The position numbers and the translations under genes are program-made. From assembly GCF_000619925.1 (NCBI RefSeq), contig NZ_JHVB01000007.1, positions 1-64,000 of the forward strand: 64,000 nucleotides of DNA, given 5' to 3'. This DNA comes from Treponema sp. C6A8. GTDB lineage: Bacteria; Spirochaetota; Spirochaetia; Treponematales; Treponemataceae. Under the pieces are notes generated by a model. That model searched no databases and was not told the origin of the DNA. It saw nothing but the letters and a program-made list of their open reading frames with translations. Position 1 is the stretch's first letter. Every line of letters begins with the position of its first letter. This document shows positions 40,832 through 49,398 of this stretch, piece after piece.

Positions 40832-41428
40832 ATGATAACTCCCGGCATTAAGGATTCAGATTTTATCCGCGGTCAGGTTCCCATGACAAAGGAAGAGGTT
40901 AGGGCCCTTTCCATCTGTAAGCTGCGCTTGAGTGAAAACCCGGTGGTTTATGATATTGGAAGCGGCACCGGCTCTGTTGCAGTGGAAATTGCCCGCCTTT
41001 GTAAATCTGGCCGGGTTTATGCCGTGGAGACAAAGCCAGAGGCCTGCCAGCTTATTAAGCAGAATATCCAGAAATTCGGACTGGAAAACGTCCGGCTGGT
41101 AGAAGGCATGGCTCCGGCAGCACTGGAAGGACTTGAGCCGGCGACCCACGCTTTTGTAGGGGGCAGTAAAGGCCAGTTTAAGGAGATTTTAGCCTCTCTT
41201 TTGAAAAAAAATCCCCGTATGCGGGTGGTTGTTAACGCCGTAAGTCTTGAATCAATCAGCAATATTCAGTCGGTTCTTAAGGATTTTGCAATTGAAAATT
41301 ATGAATGTGTGCAGCTGGCTGTCAGCCGTTCAGAAAAAGCCGGAAGCTATCATCTTATGAAGGCTGAAAATCCTGTTTTTATCTTTTCTTTTGATTTATC
41401 CGGGGCAGCAGACGGGGAGAAGGCATGA
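40832..41428 (+). CDS. cbiT: cobalt-precorrin-7/-6B C15-methyltransferase (decarboxylating), CbiT
   Basis: A 198-residue Rossmann methyltransferase: DFIRGQVPMTKEEVRALSIC is the CbiT-specific opening, followed by VVYDIGSGTGSVAVEIARL (SAM motif I), VYAVETKPEACQLIKQNI and THAFVGGSKGQFKEIL. It methylates C15 and removes the C12 acetate carboxyl during anaerobic cobalamin synthesis, normally with CbiE, which in this window is fused to CbiJ at 53740-55245. It overlaps the next gene by 4 bases (ATGA), so it is translationally coupled to CbiA. Confidence 0.92.
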   Translation: MITPGIKDSDFIRGQVPMTKEEVRALSICKLRLSENPVVYDIGSGTGSVAVEIARLCKSGRVYAVETKPEACQLIKQNIQKFGLENVRLVEGMAPAALEGLEPATHAFVGGSKGQFKEILASLLKKNPRMRVVVNAVSLESISNIQSVLKDFAIENYECVQLAVSRSEKAGSYHLMKAENPVFIFSFDLSGAADGEKA

Positions 41429-42822
41429 GCTGTAAACTTCCCCGTATTGTAATTGCGGCGCCAAAAAGCGGCAGCGGAAAAACCCTTGTGACGATTGCCC
41501 TGATGGGGGCGTTTATGGCGCGGGGGAAAAAGCTTGCGGGCTTTAAATGCGGTCCTGATTACATCGACCCCATGTTCCACAAAAAAATCCTTGGCATCCC
41601 TTCAAAAAATCTTGATTTATTTTTTACAGATGAGGAGCAGACCCGCCGGATTTTTGCTGACGGAAACCAGGCCGAGCTTTCTATTATAGAAGGCGTTATG
41701 GGCTTGTACGACGGTACTGGCGGAGTAAGTCTGGAAGCATCGACCTATCACCTTGCAAAAACTTTGAAGGCCCCAATTGTGCTTGTTATCGATGCAAAGG
41801 GCATGGGGCTTTCTCTTGTGGCAGAAATTCAGGGCTTTTTGGGAATGGATTCCGCCCGCCTTATAAAAACTGTAATTCTGAACAATATTCCCAAGACTTT
41901 CTTTGAGCAGATTAAGCCTGTGATTGAAGAAAAGTGCGGTATATCGGTATCAGGATATTTTCCTTTTCAGAAAGATATAGAAATTGAAAGCCGTCATCTT
42001 GGCTTAAAGCTGCCTGACGAAATTGAAGGCATTAAGGAAATGGCTGCAAAAGCGGCAGAAAAGATTGCAAAAACTGTTGACCTTGATGAGCTCCTTAAAA
42101 TTGCCCAGGAGGCGGGAGATTTACCAGCCGACATGGAGTCGAGCTCCAGAGTTTTAGTGGAGCCGCGCCTCCGTATCGCTGTTGCCAGGGACGAGGCCTT
42201 CTGTTTTTACTATGAAGATAACCTAAGGCTTTTGGAATCTTACGGTGCCCGGATAGTTGATTTTTCTCCGCTTCATGATGAAAAGCTTCCTGAGGACATA
42301 GACGGCCTTATATTTGGCGGCGGTTACCCGGAATTCTATGCAGAAAAACTCAGCCAGAAGGCCGGAATAATGGAAGAAATCAGGCAGAAAATTACATCCG
42401 GAATGCCTTCTCTTGCAGAGTGCGGCGGCTTTATGTATCTGCATAAGACTCTTAAAAATCAGAGCGGAAATACTTACCAGATGGCAGGTCTTATTGACGG
42501 TGATACCTTTTATACGGGAAAGCTTGTGCGCTTCGGCTACATTACGATGACTGCTGCGGGGGCAGGGGGCACTGACACCGCGGCAGACAAGACTTCCTCC
42601 TTCTTCAACGGCAAAATAAAAGGCCACGAGTTTCATTATTTTGACAGCACTCAGAATGGAGACTCTTTTAAGGCAGTCAAAACAAACGGGAAGGAATACC
42701 AGCTAGGTCTTGCAGGCGAAAATCACTTCTGGTCTTTTGCCCATCTTTATTATCCGTCAAGTCCTGATTTTGCAAAAAACTTCGTTGAAAAATGCAGGAT
42801 TTATAAGGCAGGTAAAAAATGA
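41425..42822 (+). CDS. cbiA: cobyrinate a,c-diamide synthase, CbiA
   Basis: A 465-residue glutamine amidotransferase that amidates the a and c acetates of cobyrinate with ATP. The N-terminal dethiobiotin-synthetase-like ATPase has IAAPKSGSGKTLVTIALMG (P-loop) and FKCGPDYIDPMFH. The C-terminal class I GATase half has GLIFGGGYPEFYAEKL, the nucleophile segment PSLAECGGFMYLHK and the closing HEFHYFDS. Length is normal for CbiA. It overlaps CbiT upstream and CbiL downstream by 4 bases each. Confidence 0.95.
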   Translation: MSCKLPRIVIAAPKSGSGKTLVTIALMGAFMARGKKLAGFKCGPDYIDPMFHKKILGIPSKNLDLFFTDEEQTRRIFADGNQAELSIIEGVMGLYDGTGGVSLEASTYHLAKTLKAPIVLVIDAKGMGLSLVAEIQGFLGMDSARLIKTVILNNIPKTFFEQIKPVIEEKCGISVSGYFPFQKDIEIESRHLGLKLPDEIEGIKEMAAKAAEKIAKTVDLDELLKIAQEAGDLPADMESSSRVLVEPRLRIAVARDEAFCFYYEDNLRLLESYGARIVDFSPLHDEKLPEDIDGLIFGGGYPEFYAEKLSQKAGIMEEIRQKITSGMPSLAECGGFMYLHKTLKNQSGNTYQMAGLIDGDTFYTGKLVRFGYITMTAAGAGGTDTAADKTSSFFNGKIKGHEFHYFDSTQNGDSFKAVKTNGKEYQLGLAGENHFWSFAHLYYPSSPDFAKNFVEKCRIYKAGKK

Positions 42823-43772
42823 GCGGAATATTTTACGGAATAGGCGTGGGTGCCGGCACAAAGGATGACATTACAATAAAAGCGCTTGAAACAATCAGAA
42901 AGTGCGGGGTAATCATCTTCCCTAATAAATCCAAAGAAGACTGCCGCGCATATCAGATTGTAAAAGAAGCCCTGGCTGAAATAGAAAACAAGAAACTGAT
43001 TTTCTGCGATTTTCCCATGACAAAAGATAAGACTGTAGTGGAAGCGGCATGGAAGAACGCTGCAAAAAGTGCAGTACAGGCTCTAAAAGAAGATTCAGTG
43101 GCATTTTTAACAATAGGGGATGCCGGCATATATTCAACCTTCTTTTATATAAAATGTCTTGTTGAAAAAGAGGGATTTGACTGCCAGATTATCAGCGGAG
43201 TTCCATCTTTCTGTACTGTTGCCGCAAAGCTTGGAATCAGTCTTGCCCAGGATCAGGAAGAGATTCACATAATCCCGGATGCTGAAAATCTGGAGGGGGC
43301 ATTTAATCTTCCGGGCACTCTGGTTTTTATGAAAATCGGACAGAAGCTGGGAACTTTAAAAGACTTTTTGATAAATCATCAGGACAGGATTGAGTACTTT
43401 GGCGCCGTATCAAACTGCGGCTTTGAAGACGAAAAAATCATAAAATCACCCTGCGATTTGGATGAAAGCCGCTATCTTACTGTTGTCATAGTAAAAACAA
43501 AAGCCGCCGCACCCCAGGCATCTCATAAATTCTTTCAGAACAAAAGCTGCAAAAACTTCCCCTGCCATAAAGATGTTCCTGAAGAAGACTTCAACTGCCT
43601 TTTCTGCTATTGCCCCCTTTACGCCCTGGGCCCATTCTGCGGCGGCAATTTCAAATATACTGAAAAAGGAATCAAATCCTGCATAGACTGCAACTTCCCT
43701 CACTTCCGCTCCAGCTACGAAAAAATCACTTCCCGTTTCCCCGAGCTTTCTGTCCTTGCCTCAGAAAAGTAA
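42819..43772 (+). CDS. cbiL: cobalt-precorrin-2 C20-methyltransferase fused to a cysteine-rich domain, CbiL
   Basis: Residues 1-228 are CbiL: FYGIGVGAGTKDDITIKALE is the tetrapyrrole methylase opening, with VAFLTIGDAGIYSTFFYI and QIISGVPSFCTVAAKLGISL. The enzyme adds the C20 methyl group that is later lost on ring contraction. After a short linker, residues about 235-300 form a cysteine-rich small domain: FFQNKSCKNFPCHKD, FNCLFCYCPLYALGPFCGGN and IKSCIDCNFPHF. This domain, alone or fused, is associated with anaerobic cobamide genes and probably binds metal. Whether it delivers cobalt or senses it is unknown. It overlaps CbiA by 4 bases. Confidence 0.93.
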   Translation: MSGIFYGIGVGAGTKDDITIKALETIRKCGVIIFPNKSKEDCRAYQIVKEALAEIENKKLIFCDFPMTKDKTVVEAAWKNAAKSAVQALKEDSVAFLTIGDAGIYSTFFYIKCLVEKEGFDCQIISGVPSFCTVAAKLGISLAQDQEEIHIIPDAENLEGAFNLPGTLVFMKIGQKLGTLKDFLINHQDRIEYFGAVSNCGFEDEKIIKSPCDLDESRYLTVVIVKTKAAAPQASHKFFQNKSCKNFPCHKDVPEEDFNCLFCYCPLYALGPFCGGNFKYTEKGIKSCIDCNFPHFRSSYEKITSRFPELSVLASEK

Positions 43773-43799
43773 AAGATAATTTTATATTGATGAAGTCAA

Positions 43800-43900
43800 G
43801 TTAGAGCAGGCGAGTCTCAACACCACCAGGCAGCAGGGCGCCGTTAACGATACTTTTAGCCACAGATGGGGCACAGATTAGCACAGATGTTTTAGAAATA
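43800..43900. repeat. direct repeat copy 1 flanking the DUF2442/DUF4160 cassette
   Basis: About 100 bases beginning GTTAGAGCAGG and running through ACCACCAGGCAGCAGGGCG, then GCCACAGATGGGGCACAG, to near 43900. It matches copy 2 (44554-44798) with very few differences: bases 43816-43894 align to 44714-44792 with a single mismatch. It has the composition of an intergenic repeat, not of a gene. Confidence 0.8.
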
Positions 43901-43931
43901 ATTATGGGTGCACAGAGCGGGGGAATGCTGA

Positions 43932-44213
43932 TTATGCAATGCGAGCTAGAGGGTCTTCGACATTCTCTCCCTTTTCATATATTACATAAGGATCAATATC
44001 CAGACAATTGTGTTTATCGTATTTTCCGTCTAATGTCCACGCTAAAGTTCCGTTCAAAACTGTGCAGTTATTTTTATAAAAGTCTATATTGCACAAACAC
44101 TCAAAAACACCATCGCCAACAAGATGTGAAACGTCATATTGTTTTATCGCACCGTCTACAAAATAAACAATTACCTTATAATCGTCTTTTGGAATTACTT
44201 GAACAACTTCCAT
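43932..44213 (-). CDS. DUF2442 domain protein
   Basis: A 93-residue protein with the DUF2442 pattern: VIPKDDYKVIVYFVDGAIKQYDVSHLV, DFYKNNCTVLNGTLAWTLDG and CLDIDPYVIYEKG. The W-x-x-D/G and L-D-I-D-P-x-x-I/L-Y segments are typical. AGGAGG (44224-44219) lies 5 bases before the ATG at 44213. It follows the DUF4160 gene by a few bases. Such pairs occur widely as small mobile two-gene units and have been proposed to act as toxin-antitoxin systems without firm proof. Confidence 0.85.
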   Translation of the reverse strand: MEVVQVIPKDDYKVIVYFVDGAIKQYDVSHLVGDGVFECLCNIDFYKNNCTVLNGTLAWTLDGKYDKHNCLDIDPYVIYEKGENVEDPLARIA

Positions 44214-44222
44214 ATGCACCTC

Positions 44223-44483
44223 CTACTTTAATGGCTCAATGCTTTGTGGCAGCTGCTTATTTTTTGCCTTTAACCAGTTTTCGTTCAATTCATCTTTGTG
44301 AAGCTCGCTCCATGCCAAAACCAATTTTAATTTATTTGATGGCAGGGCACCTTTTAAGACACAGCTATTTTCAATTTCAATTAAAGCCTCATTGCCGCTG
44401 TACTTAGCATGAAAATGCGGAGGCAGATGATCGTCAAAATACAAATAAATCTCTATTCCAGAAAACTCGCTTACAATTGGCAT
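44223..44483 (-). CDS. DUF4160 domain protein
   Basis: An 86-residue DUF4160 protein: MPIVSEFSGIEIYLYFDDHLPPHFHAKYSG is the conserved start with the H-x-P-P-H-F-H-A-x-Y core, then ALIEIENSCVLKGALPSNKL and a helical end (LAWSELHKDELNENWLKA). It is paired with DUF2442 downstream and both lie within a repeat-flanked cassette. The histidine cluster suggests a metal or active site; the biochemical role is not known. Confidence 0.88.
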   Translation of the reverse strand: MPIVSEFSGIEIYLYFDDHLPPHFHAKYSGNEALIEIENSCVLKGALPSNKLKLVLAWSELHKDELNENWLKAKNKQLPQSIEPLK

Positions 44484-44553
44484 GTGTTTACCTCACTGCT
44501 ATTCTAGCATATATTTTCTTTATTGCAAATTTAGCAACGGAACTTGAAAGACC

Positions 44554-44798
44554 GTTAGAGCAGGTGAGTGCTCACACCCAGTCTGCGAGTTTGCTTGCAA
44601 ACTCGATAGCACACTTTAGTGTGCGGACAACTCCGGGTTCGCTAGACGCTCAGCCATCGCTTTGCGCTGGTCAAGCCCTGCGTTTCTCGCGCCGGCGAAA
44701 CCTTACGTCGGCACTCAAAACCACCAGGCAGCAGGGCGCCGTTAACGATACTTTTAGCCACAGATGGGGCACAGATTAGCACAGATGTTTTACAAATA
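44554..44798. repeat. direct repeat copy 2, split by a GC-rich hairpin element
   Basis: The first part (44554 to about 44569, GTTAGAGCAGGTGAGT) matches the start of copy 1 and the rest (44714-44798) matches its remainder. Between them about 144 bases have been inserted. The insert is a multi-hairpin GC-rich element with stems such as CGAGTTTGCTTGCAAACTCG and GCACACTTTAGTGTGC, and it resembles those near 8.4, 9.0 and 60.0 kb. Confidence 0.8.
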
Positions 44799-44872
44799 CA
44801 AATATTAATTATAGTTGTAATACGTGTAAAGTTTAGGTATAACGCAATAATTAATAAGTAAAAATTATACAC

Positions 44873-44901
44873 TTGATTGGCATAATTTCTTATGATATAG
44901 T
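44873..44901 (+). promoter_or_regulatory. promoter of the toxin-like small RNA gene
   Basis: TTGATT (44873-44878), a 17-base spacer and TATAGT (44896-44901) form a good sigma-70 promoter. Transcription would begin near 44908, just before the folded leader. Confidence 0.65.
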
Positions 44902-44907
44902 AATTGT

Positions 44908-45195
44908 TGCACCCGTGACATGGGCGGTATTGTCCCCAAGTGAAACTTGACTGGTCGAAAGACTGGAATTTTATCTTAGGGGGAATGCTATGGATTTATA
45001 TGAAATTCTGAAGCTGGCTGTAGCCGTCATTCAGCTTATCATTGAAATCACTCAGCTCCTCTTCCGCAGACGGAATGATAAAGAGTAAAAAATAGCGCCA
45101 CCCTGTCTGACCCACAGAGTGGCGTGTCGTCTAACGAAAGTTAGACCAAATGCTTCTAGGGGCAAGACGCTTGTCGCGGGTGCCCTTTGTTTTTA
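44908..45195 (+). ncRNA. structured type I toxin-like mRNA
   Basis: The transcript folds into a chain of hairpins. CCCGT/ATGGG comes at the 5' end, then CAAGT/ACTTG and CTGGTC-GAAA-GACTGG inside a closing stem of UCCCC (44933-44937) with GGGGG (44979-44983), which buries the Shine-Dalgarno. After the 32-codon frame come an 11-bp stem with one mismatch (45096-45106/45114-45124), GTCTAAC-GAAA-GTTAGAC (45129-45146) and a terminator (45159-45186) with T's behind. Sequestered ribosome sites and stable 3' ends are typical of type I toxin mRNAs. Confidence 0.6.
44990..45088 (+). CDS. 32-residue hydrophobic peptide, putative type I toxin (holin-like)
   Basis: The frame starts 6 bases after AGGGGG and reads MDLYEILKLAVAVIQLIIEI, then TQLLFRRRNDKE. 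One amphipathic or membrane helix with a basic-acidic tail resembles both Hol_Tox-like peptides of Firmicutes (M-x-x-Y-E-x-L-x-L) and enterobacterial TisB/DinQ. The ribosome site is paired with a CCCC run upstream, so translation would need unfolding or processing. If made, it would probably insert into the inner membrane and reduce the membrane potential. No antisense RNA promoter was defined. The call is by analogy in size, sequence pattern and RNA structure. Confidence 0.6.
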   Translation: MDLYEILKLAVAVIQLIIEITQLLFRRRNDKE

Positions 45196-45270
45196 AATAT
45201 AGCACATTCAGTCAAAAAGTCAAGCAGGCAAGTGTTGTGGGCGGGGAAAAGAGGCTCTCATAATTATCAA

Positions 45271-48200
45271 TTACCAAAAATAACGCATTGCACGAACATA
45301 ATAATTCTGATCTTTTGATTGCTCTTTTTCAGTGGTACCTTTTCTGGTTATACATTTGGTTTTATCAGTAGCGTTACTTTTCTGCGTTGAACTCAGATAA
45401 TAATCGTTGGTACCGGTGGCTAAGGCTGTACTTCCGATTTTGCTAATTGCTTCTGAAAAATACATGTTTTTACTAGAAGAAAGCATCCATTCTAGTTCTT
45501 CAGAAGCAGGAATGTACCAGTCTGATGAATAGGAACCAAGATTATCTGCAGTATAATTTAGTGCCCAATAGAATGCAGGGTAATTTGTCTGATTATAATC
45601 TGATAGGTCTTTGATTGCTTCTGTATTTGCCTTTCCATCTTTTGTGCTTGTGCTTCCACTACTATCTGTATAGCCGCTAGGAGTTGTGAGGTCTTTATAT
45701 GCCCATTTCAACTTAGTTTGTTGTAAACCTACACCACAGTACGTGCTATTGTATTTATATACTATATAAGCTATGGCCGCAGCTTTTTGTGTAGAATTTA
45801 ATACTAAATTTGAACTATAAGGAATTGTACTTCCGTCATTAAATACAATGTCTTTATAATGATACTCAAGTGATGTTCCAATAATCTCTTTTGTCTTACC
45901 ATAACTACCATCAGCTATTATTACCCAGTTTTTATCTGAACCAGAAGGTTTCTTGACTGCGAATTTCGAGTAATTACTGCTTAATAAGGCATTAGAGCTA
46001 TAAAGAACTTGTGTGCCGTTTGTGTATGTAGATGGCGTAATTGTTGCAACCGGACTTGAGGCAGAGAGCGTATCTTCTATAAGGATGTACGTATCTGAGA
46101 CAAGATAAACATCATTCTTACTGCCTGTTCCAGCAGGAATATAGGCTTTTCCCTTCAGGTCTAATCTTCTGCTTGTATATATTGCACCGCCTTTTTTGTC
46201 TGTAGGGTTTTCTGTAGTATTGTCTGCAGTATTGTATGATATTTTTCCGCCTGAAATTTTGAAAGTACCAATATCACCTGCTTCTACGAAAATACCGCCG
46301 CCTTCTTCTTTTGCATAGTTGGAAGAAATTCCACCGCTAAAATTAGAATCAACATTACTTTCATCTGTATATCCGATGAAAAGTTTTGCTGACGCGCCTG
46401 AGACGTAAATACCACCACCATTTTTAAAAGCTCTGTTTATCAGATTTGTACTAGATGTTGGGAAAGCGTAGGTATTCAGGTTACCAATTTCGGCTGAACC
46501 GCTCATAAATAATGAGCCGCCATTTATGTAAATACCGCCGCCATTAACAGTAGCAAGGTTACCGTAAATGCTGCCGCCCTTGAATTCAAAAGTTCCGCTG
46601 AAGCATACACCGCCGCCATTTCCTTTTGTGCTGCCGGAGGATCCAGGACCCGCAGTGTTAGAAATAATATTACCACCTGTCATTGTCATTAAACTTGTAG
46701 AGTAAACACCGCCACCGTTACCATCGGTATCGTCAGTAGTATATATTGTGTTATACTCGATGTTACCACTGTTCATTATGAAGGTTCCCTTATTCATTAC
46801 ACCGGCACCTTGTGCGGCATGGTTTTTGGTAATTTGACCGCCGGTCATGGTTAGTTTTCCTGAGGCGCCGATATTTACACCGGAATTATAATTCTTCGTA
46901 ATTACAACGCCACTAGAAATGGTAACATCTGTGGATTTACCGCTTTCAAGTGAAAGTCCTGTTGTAGTTTTGTTGCTTGCGCTTTTGTCTGAGCCGGTAA
47001 TTTTTAAATTTTTAATAGTTACAGGAACTTCCGTACTTACGCTGAGAACATTTCCTGCTGATGACAGAGACAGTTCATCCTGCGGTTCTCCGCTTACAAG
47101 TCCATTTGCACCGCAGATTGTAAGAGATTTTGCGTTATAAGTTCCGCTTCCATTTTTCTTTAATGATGAAGAAATTGTGTTAGTCTGATTTTCAACCAGG
47201 CCGTCAACCAAAATCGTATAATCCAAATTTTTGTTAGTAAGGAGTGTTACTGCATTGGTTATATTCGGGAAAGGATTCTTTCTGCTTCCAAGTTCAGCAG
47301 TTGAATCTGTAACTGTAGAGCCTACAAAAATTGGAGCATCAAGAATAAGGTTCTTGTTATCGTCAGAAAGAAGCGCTGACCATCTGTCATTGCTGCAGAC
47401 AAAATAATCTTTATATGCAGAAATATTTATATCAGATGATACAATAGTTGCTCCCATTGTAAACGGATTCATTGTAATTGCTGCAATTATGCCGTCTGTA
47501 CATTCTGCAGGAGGGGTAAGACTTCCTGCAATGGTGATTTTCATTCCATCATCAAGGTAAACATCATTTTTGCCGGCAGCTTTATTGCCGGCTGAATCGC
47601 CGTATGGAATGTAAGCAGAGCCGCTGATGTTAAAGTTACCGTTATTTACAAAAACAGCACCACCTTTACCATTGGTAGAGTTATTGCTGATTGTTCCGCC
47701 ATTTAGAATTAAAGTACTATTTAAAGAACTTTCGCTATAAATAAAAACACCGCCGCCACCTGCGATTGAGCCATCATTATCATCATTTGCGCTGTTCTTT
47801 GTTATTATGGAGCCTTTGTTCATTGTAAGGGAACCGCCTTCCTCAATATCGACACCACCTCCGAAACAATAAGCCCTGTTGGATTTGATATAACCCGAAT
47901 TGAATGTTATTGTTCCTAAAGTTTTAATACCGCCGCCATCTCCAGCAGTCGTGTTACCACTTATAACAGCTCCGTTAATTTTTATTTCACTGCCTGAACC
48001 AAGATATACACCACCGCCGGCTGTTACGGCTTCGTTTTGAGTAATAAGAGTTCCTGATTCAAGTGTTATATCAGCACCCGATATATCAACCAATAATCCA
48101 CCGCCAAAATCAGAAGCTTTACCACCTGTAATCATTAAGTTTCTTATAGTTACAGGAACTTTAGTTCCGATTTCAATTGTTGGACCAAGGTTATTTCCGT

Positions 48201-49374
48201 TCAGTGCATCCTGCGGTTCACCGTTTGCTTTTAGACCTCTTGAGCCGCAGATTGTAAGGGTTCTTGCGTTATATGTGCCAGTACCATCTTTTTTCAGAGT
48301 ATCTGGAAGTGTCTGTGCACCTTCAAGAGTGCCCACAATATAAATCGTGTAATCCTTATCTTTATTTTTGAGTTTTGCTAAGGCCGCGTCAAAAGTTTTC
48401 TTTGGGTGAAGGAAAGAACCGCTTCCTGTGTCGTTCGCCACCGTTTTATCAACATAAATATCCGTCAATTCCCAGCTGTCTACCAGTGCCTTTGTAATAT
48501 GACAGGTTGTTGTTGTGCCGGTTGTTACGAAATATGGTTCAGCACCGTTTTTTACCCATGTGTTTGTGGTGAGACCGTTGTAGATGTTTGCAACATCGGT
48601 GAAGGAATAGACAATGTCGCCGGCCGCTGAATAAAATTCATATCTTATACTGTTTGGGCCGGCATCAAGGCATGCGGTAAATGTGGAGCCTGAGACTGAA
48701 CCTGTTGCAAAAGTATAAGTTGTTCCAGAAACATCTGCTTCTTTTTCAACAGGATTTCCATTTGTATCGTTGAAAAAAAACTTTGCAGAGTTGATTTCTG
48801 CACCACTGTCAACAGTAACATCAAGAGAAAGCATACCGTAACCGCTTGAAACAGCATGCAGCACTACATTCTCGCTCATAACAGGTTCAGCCGTGCTTAT
48901 ATCAAATCCTTCACTTTCACCTTTTAGTATTGTTATTTCGCCGGATTTTACTTCGATATAGATTTTATAACTCTTTGCCGTGGATGTTACCGGAATTGTA
49001 ACACTGTAAGAGCGGGAGCTGGTTGTGGCATTATATTCTGAGCTTCCTTCATATTTTTCGCTGTCATCTTTTGTATTTGTCGCAAATACGGTCCAGGTTA
49101 GTCCGCTGGTATTTAAGCCGGGAAGTTCCGGAAATGCCGTGCGGGCAGAGGAGTTTTCTGAAGCAGAGCTCTGCAAAGCAGATGCGATGGAAGAGGGCAG
49201 TGCACCGGAAGAATTAACTGTTCCGCTTACGGTTGTATAAGTTACGATTCTGTCAGAATCGTTTGCGACGGCAGAAGAAGAGCCCGGGTCATTAATGAGT
49301 CCGTCTGAAATATTTGTACACGCAGAAAAGAGAAGTGCGCTTATTGTAAAAACTGATATAAAAAACTTTTTCAT
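45271..49374 (-). CDS. giant beta-helix surface lipoprotein with C-terminal DUF1566/Lcl-like domain
   Basis: A 1367-residue lipoprotein; the lipobox LLFSAC puts the lipid on C19. Residues about 60-310 are beta-sandwich-like. About 310-1180 hold two long parallel beta-helix blocks, each opened by a DUF1565-like ISVDKT/VGSTVTDSTAELGSRKNPFP segment. The rungs repeat the G-G-G-[VI]-[YF] pattern (ASDFGGGLLVD, TAGGGVYLGSG, GNGGGVYSTS). The last about 150 residues read SDWYIPASEELEWML and end YYVRAMRYFW, as in DUF1566/Lcl domains. It is likely an outer-surface adhesin or glycan-interacting protein. A larger paralogue precedes it with a 24-base gap, so they form an operon. Confidence 0.85.
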   Translation of the reverse strand: MKKFFISVFTISALLFSACTNISDGLINDPGSSSAVANDSDRIVTYTTVSGTVNSSGALPSSIASALQSSASENSSARTAFPELPGLNTSGLTWTVFATNTKDDSEKYEGSSEYNATTSSRSYSVTIPVTSTAKSYKIYIEVKSGEITILKGESEGFDISTAEPVMSENVVLHAVSSGYGMLSLDVTVDSGAEINSAKFFFNDTNGNPVEKEADVSGTTYTFATGSVSGSTFTACLDAGPNSIRYEFYSAAGDIVYSFTDVANIYNGLTTNTWVKNGAEPYFVTTGTTTTCHITKALVDSWELTDIYVDKTVANDTGSGSFLHPKKTFDAALAKLKNKDKDYTIYIVGTLEGAQTLPDTLKKDGTGTYNARTLTICGSRGLKANGEPQDALNGNNLGPTIEIGTKVPVTIRNLMITGGKASDFGGGLLVDISGADITLESGTLITQNEAVTAGGGVYLGSGSEIKINGAVISGNTTAGDGGGIKTLGTITFNSGYIKSNRAYCFGGGVDIEEGGSLTMNKGSIITKNSANDDNDGSIAGGGGVFIYSESSLNSTLILNGGTISNNSTNGKGGAVFVNNGNFNISGSAYIPYGDSAGNKAAGKNDVYLDDGMKITIAGSLTPPAECTDGIIAAITMNPFTMGATIVSSDINISAYKDYFVCSNDRWSALLSDDNKNLILDAPIFVGSTVTDSTAELGSRKNPFPNITNAVTLLTNKNLDYTILVDGLVENQTNTISSSLKKNGSGTYNAKSLTICGANGLVSGEPQDELSLSSAGNVLSVSTEVPVTIKNLKITGSDKSASNKTTTGLSLESGKSTDVTISSGVVITKNYNSGVNIGASGKLTMTGGQITKNHAAQGAGVMNKGTFIMNSGNIEYNTIYTTDDTDGNGGGVYSTSLMTMTGGNIISNTAGPGSSGSTKGNGGGVCFSGTFEFKGGSIYGNLATVNGGGIYINGGSLFMSGSAEIGNLNTYAFPTSSTNLINRAFKNGGGIYVSGASAKLFIGYTDESNVDSNFSGGISSNYAKEEGGGIFVEAGDIGTFKISGGKISYNTADNTTENPTDKKGGAIYTSRRLDLKGKAYIPAGTGSKNDVYLVSDTYILIEDTLSASSPVATITPSTYTNGTQVLYSSNALLSSNYSKFAVKKPSGSDKNWVIIADGSYGKTKEIIGTSLEYHYKDIVFNDGSTIPYSSNLVLNSTQKAAAIAYIVYKYNSTYCGVGLQQTKLKWAYKDLTTPSGYTDSSGSTSTKDGKANTEAIKDLSDYNQTNYPAFYWALNYTADNLGSYSSDWYIPASEELEWMLSSSKNMYFSEAISKIGSTALATGTNDYYLSSTQKSNATDKTKCITRKGTTEKEQSKDQNYYVRAMRYFW

Positions 49375-49398
49375 AAAACCTCAATTTCTTTCCAAATT

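Noticed and set aside
43800..44798. Insertion sequence or composite transposon
   Set aside because: No transposase frame and no terminal inverted repeats were found; only direct repeats and two small genes.
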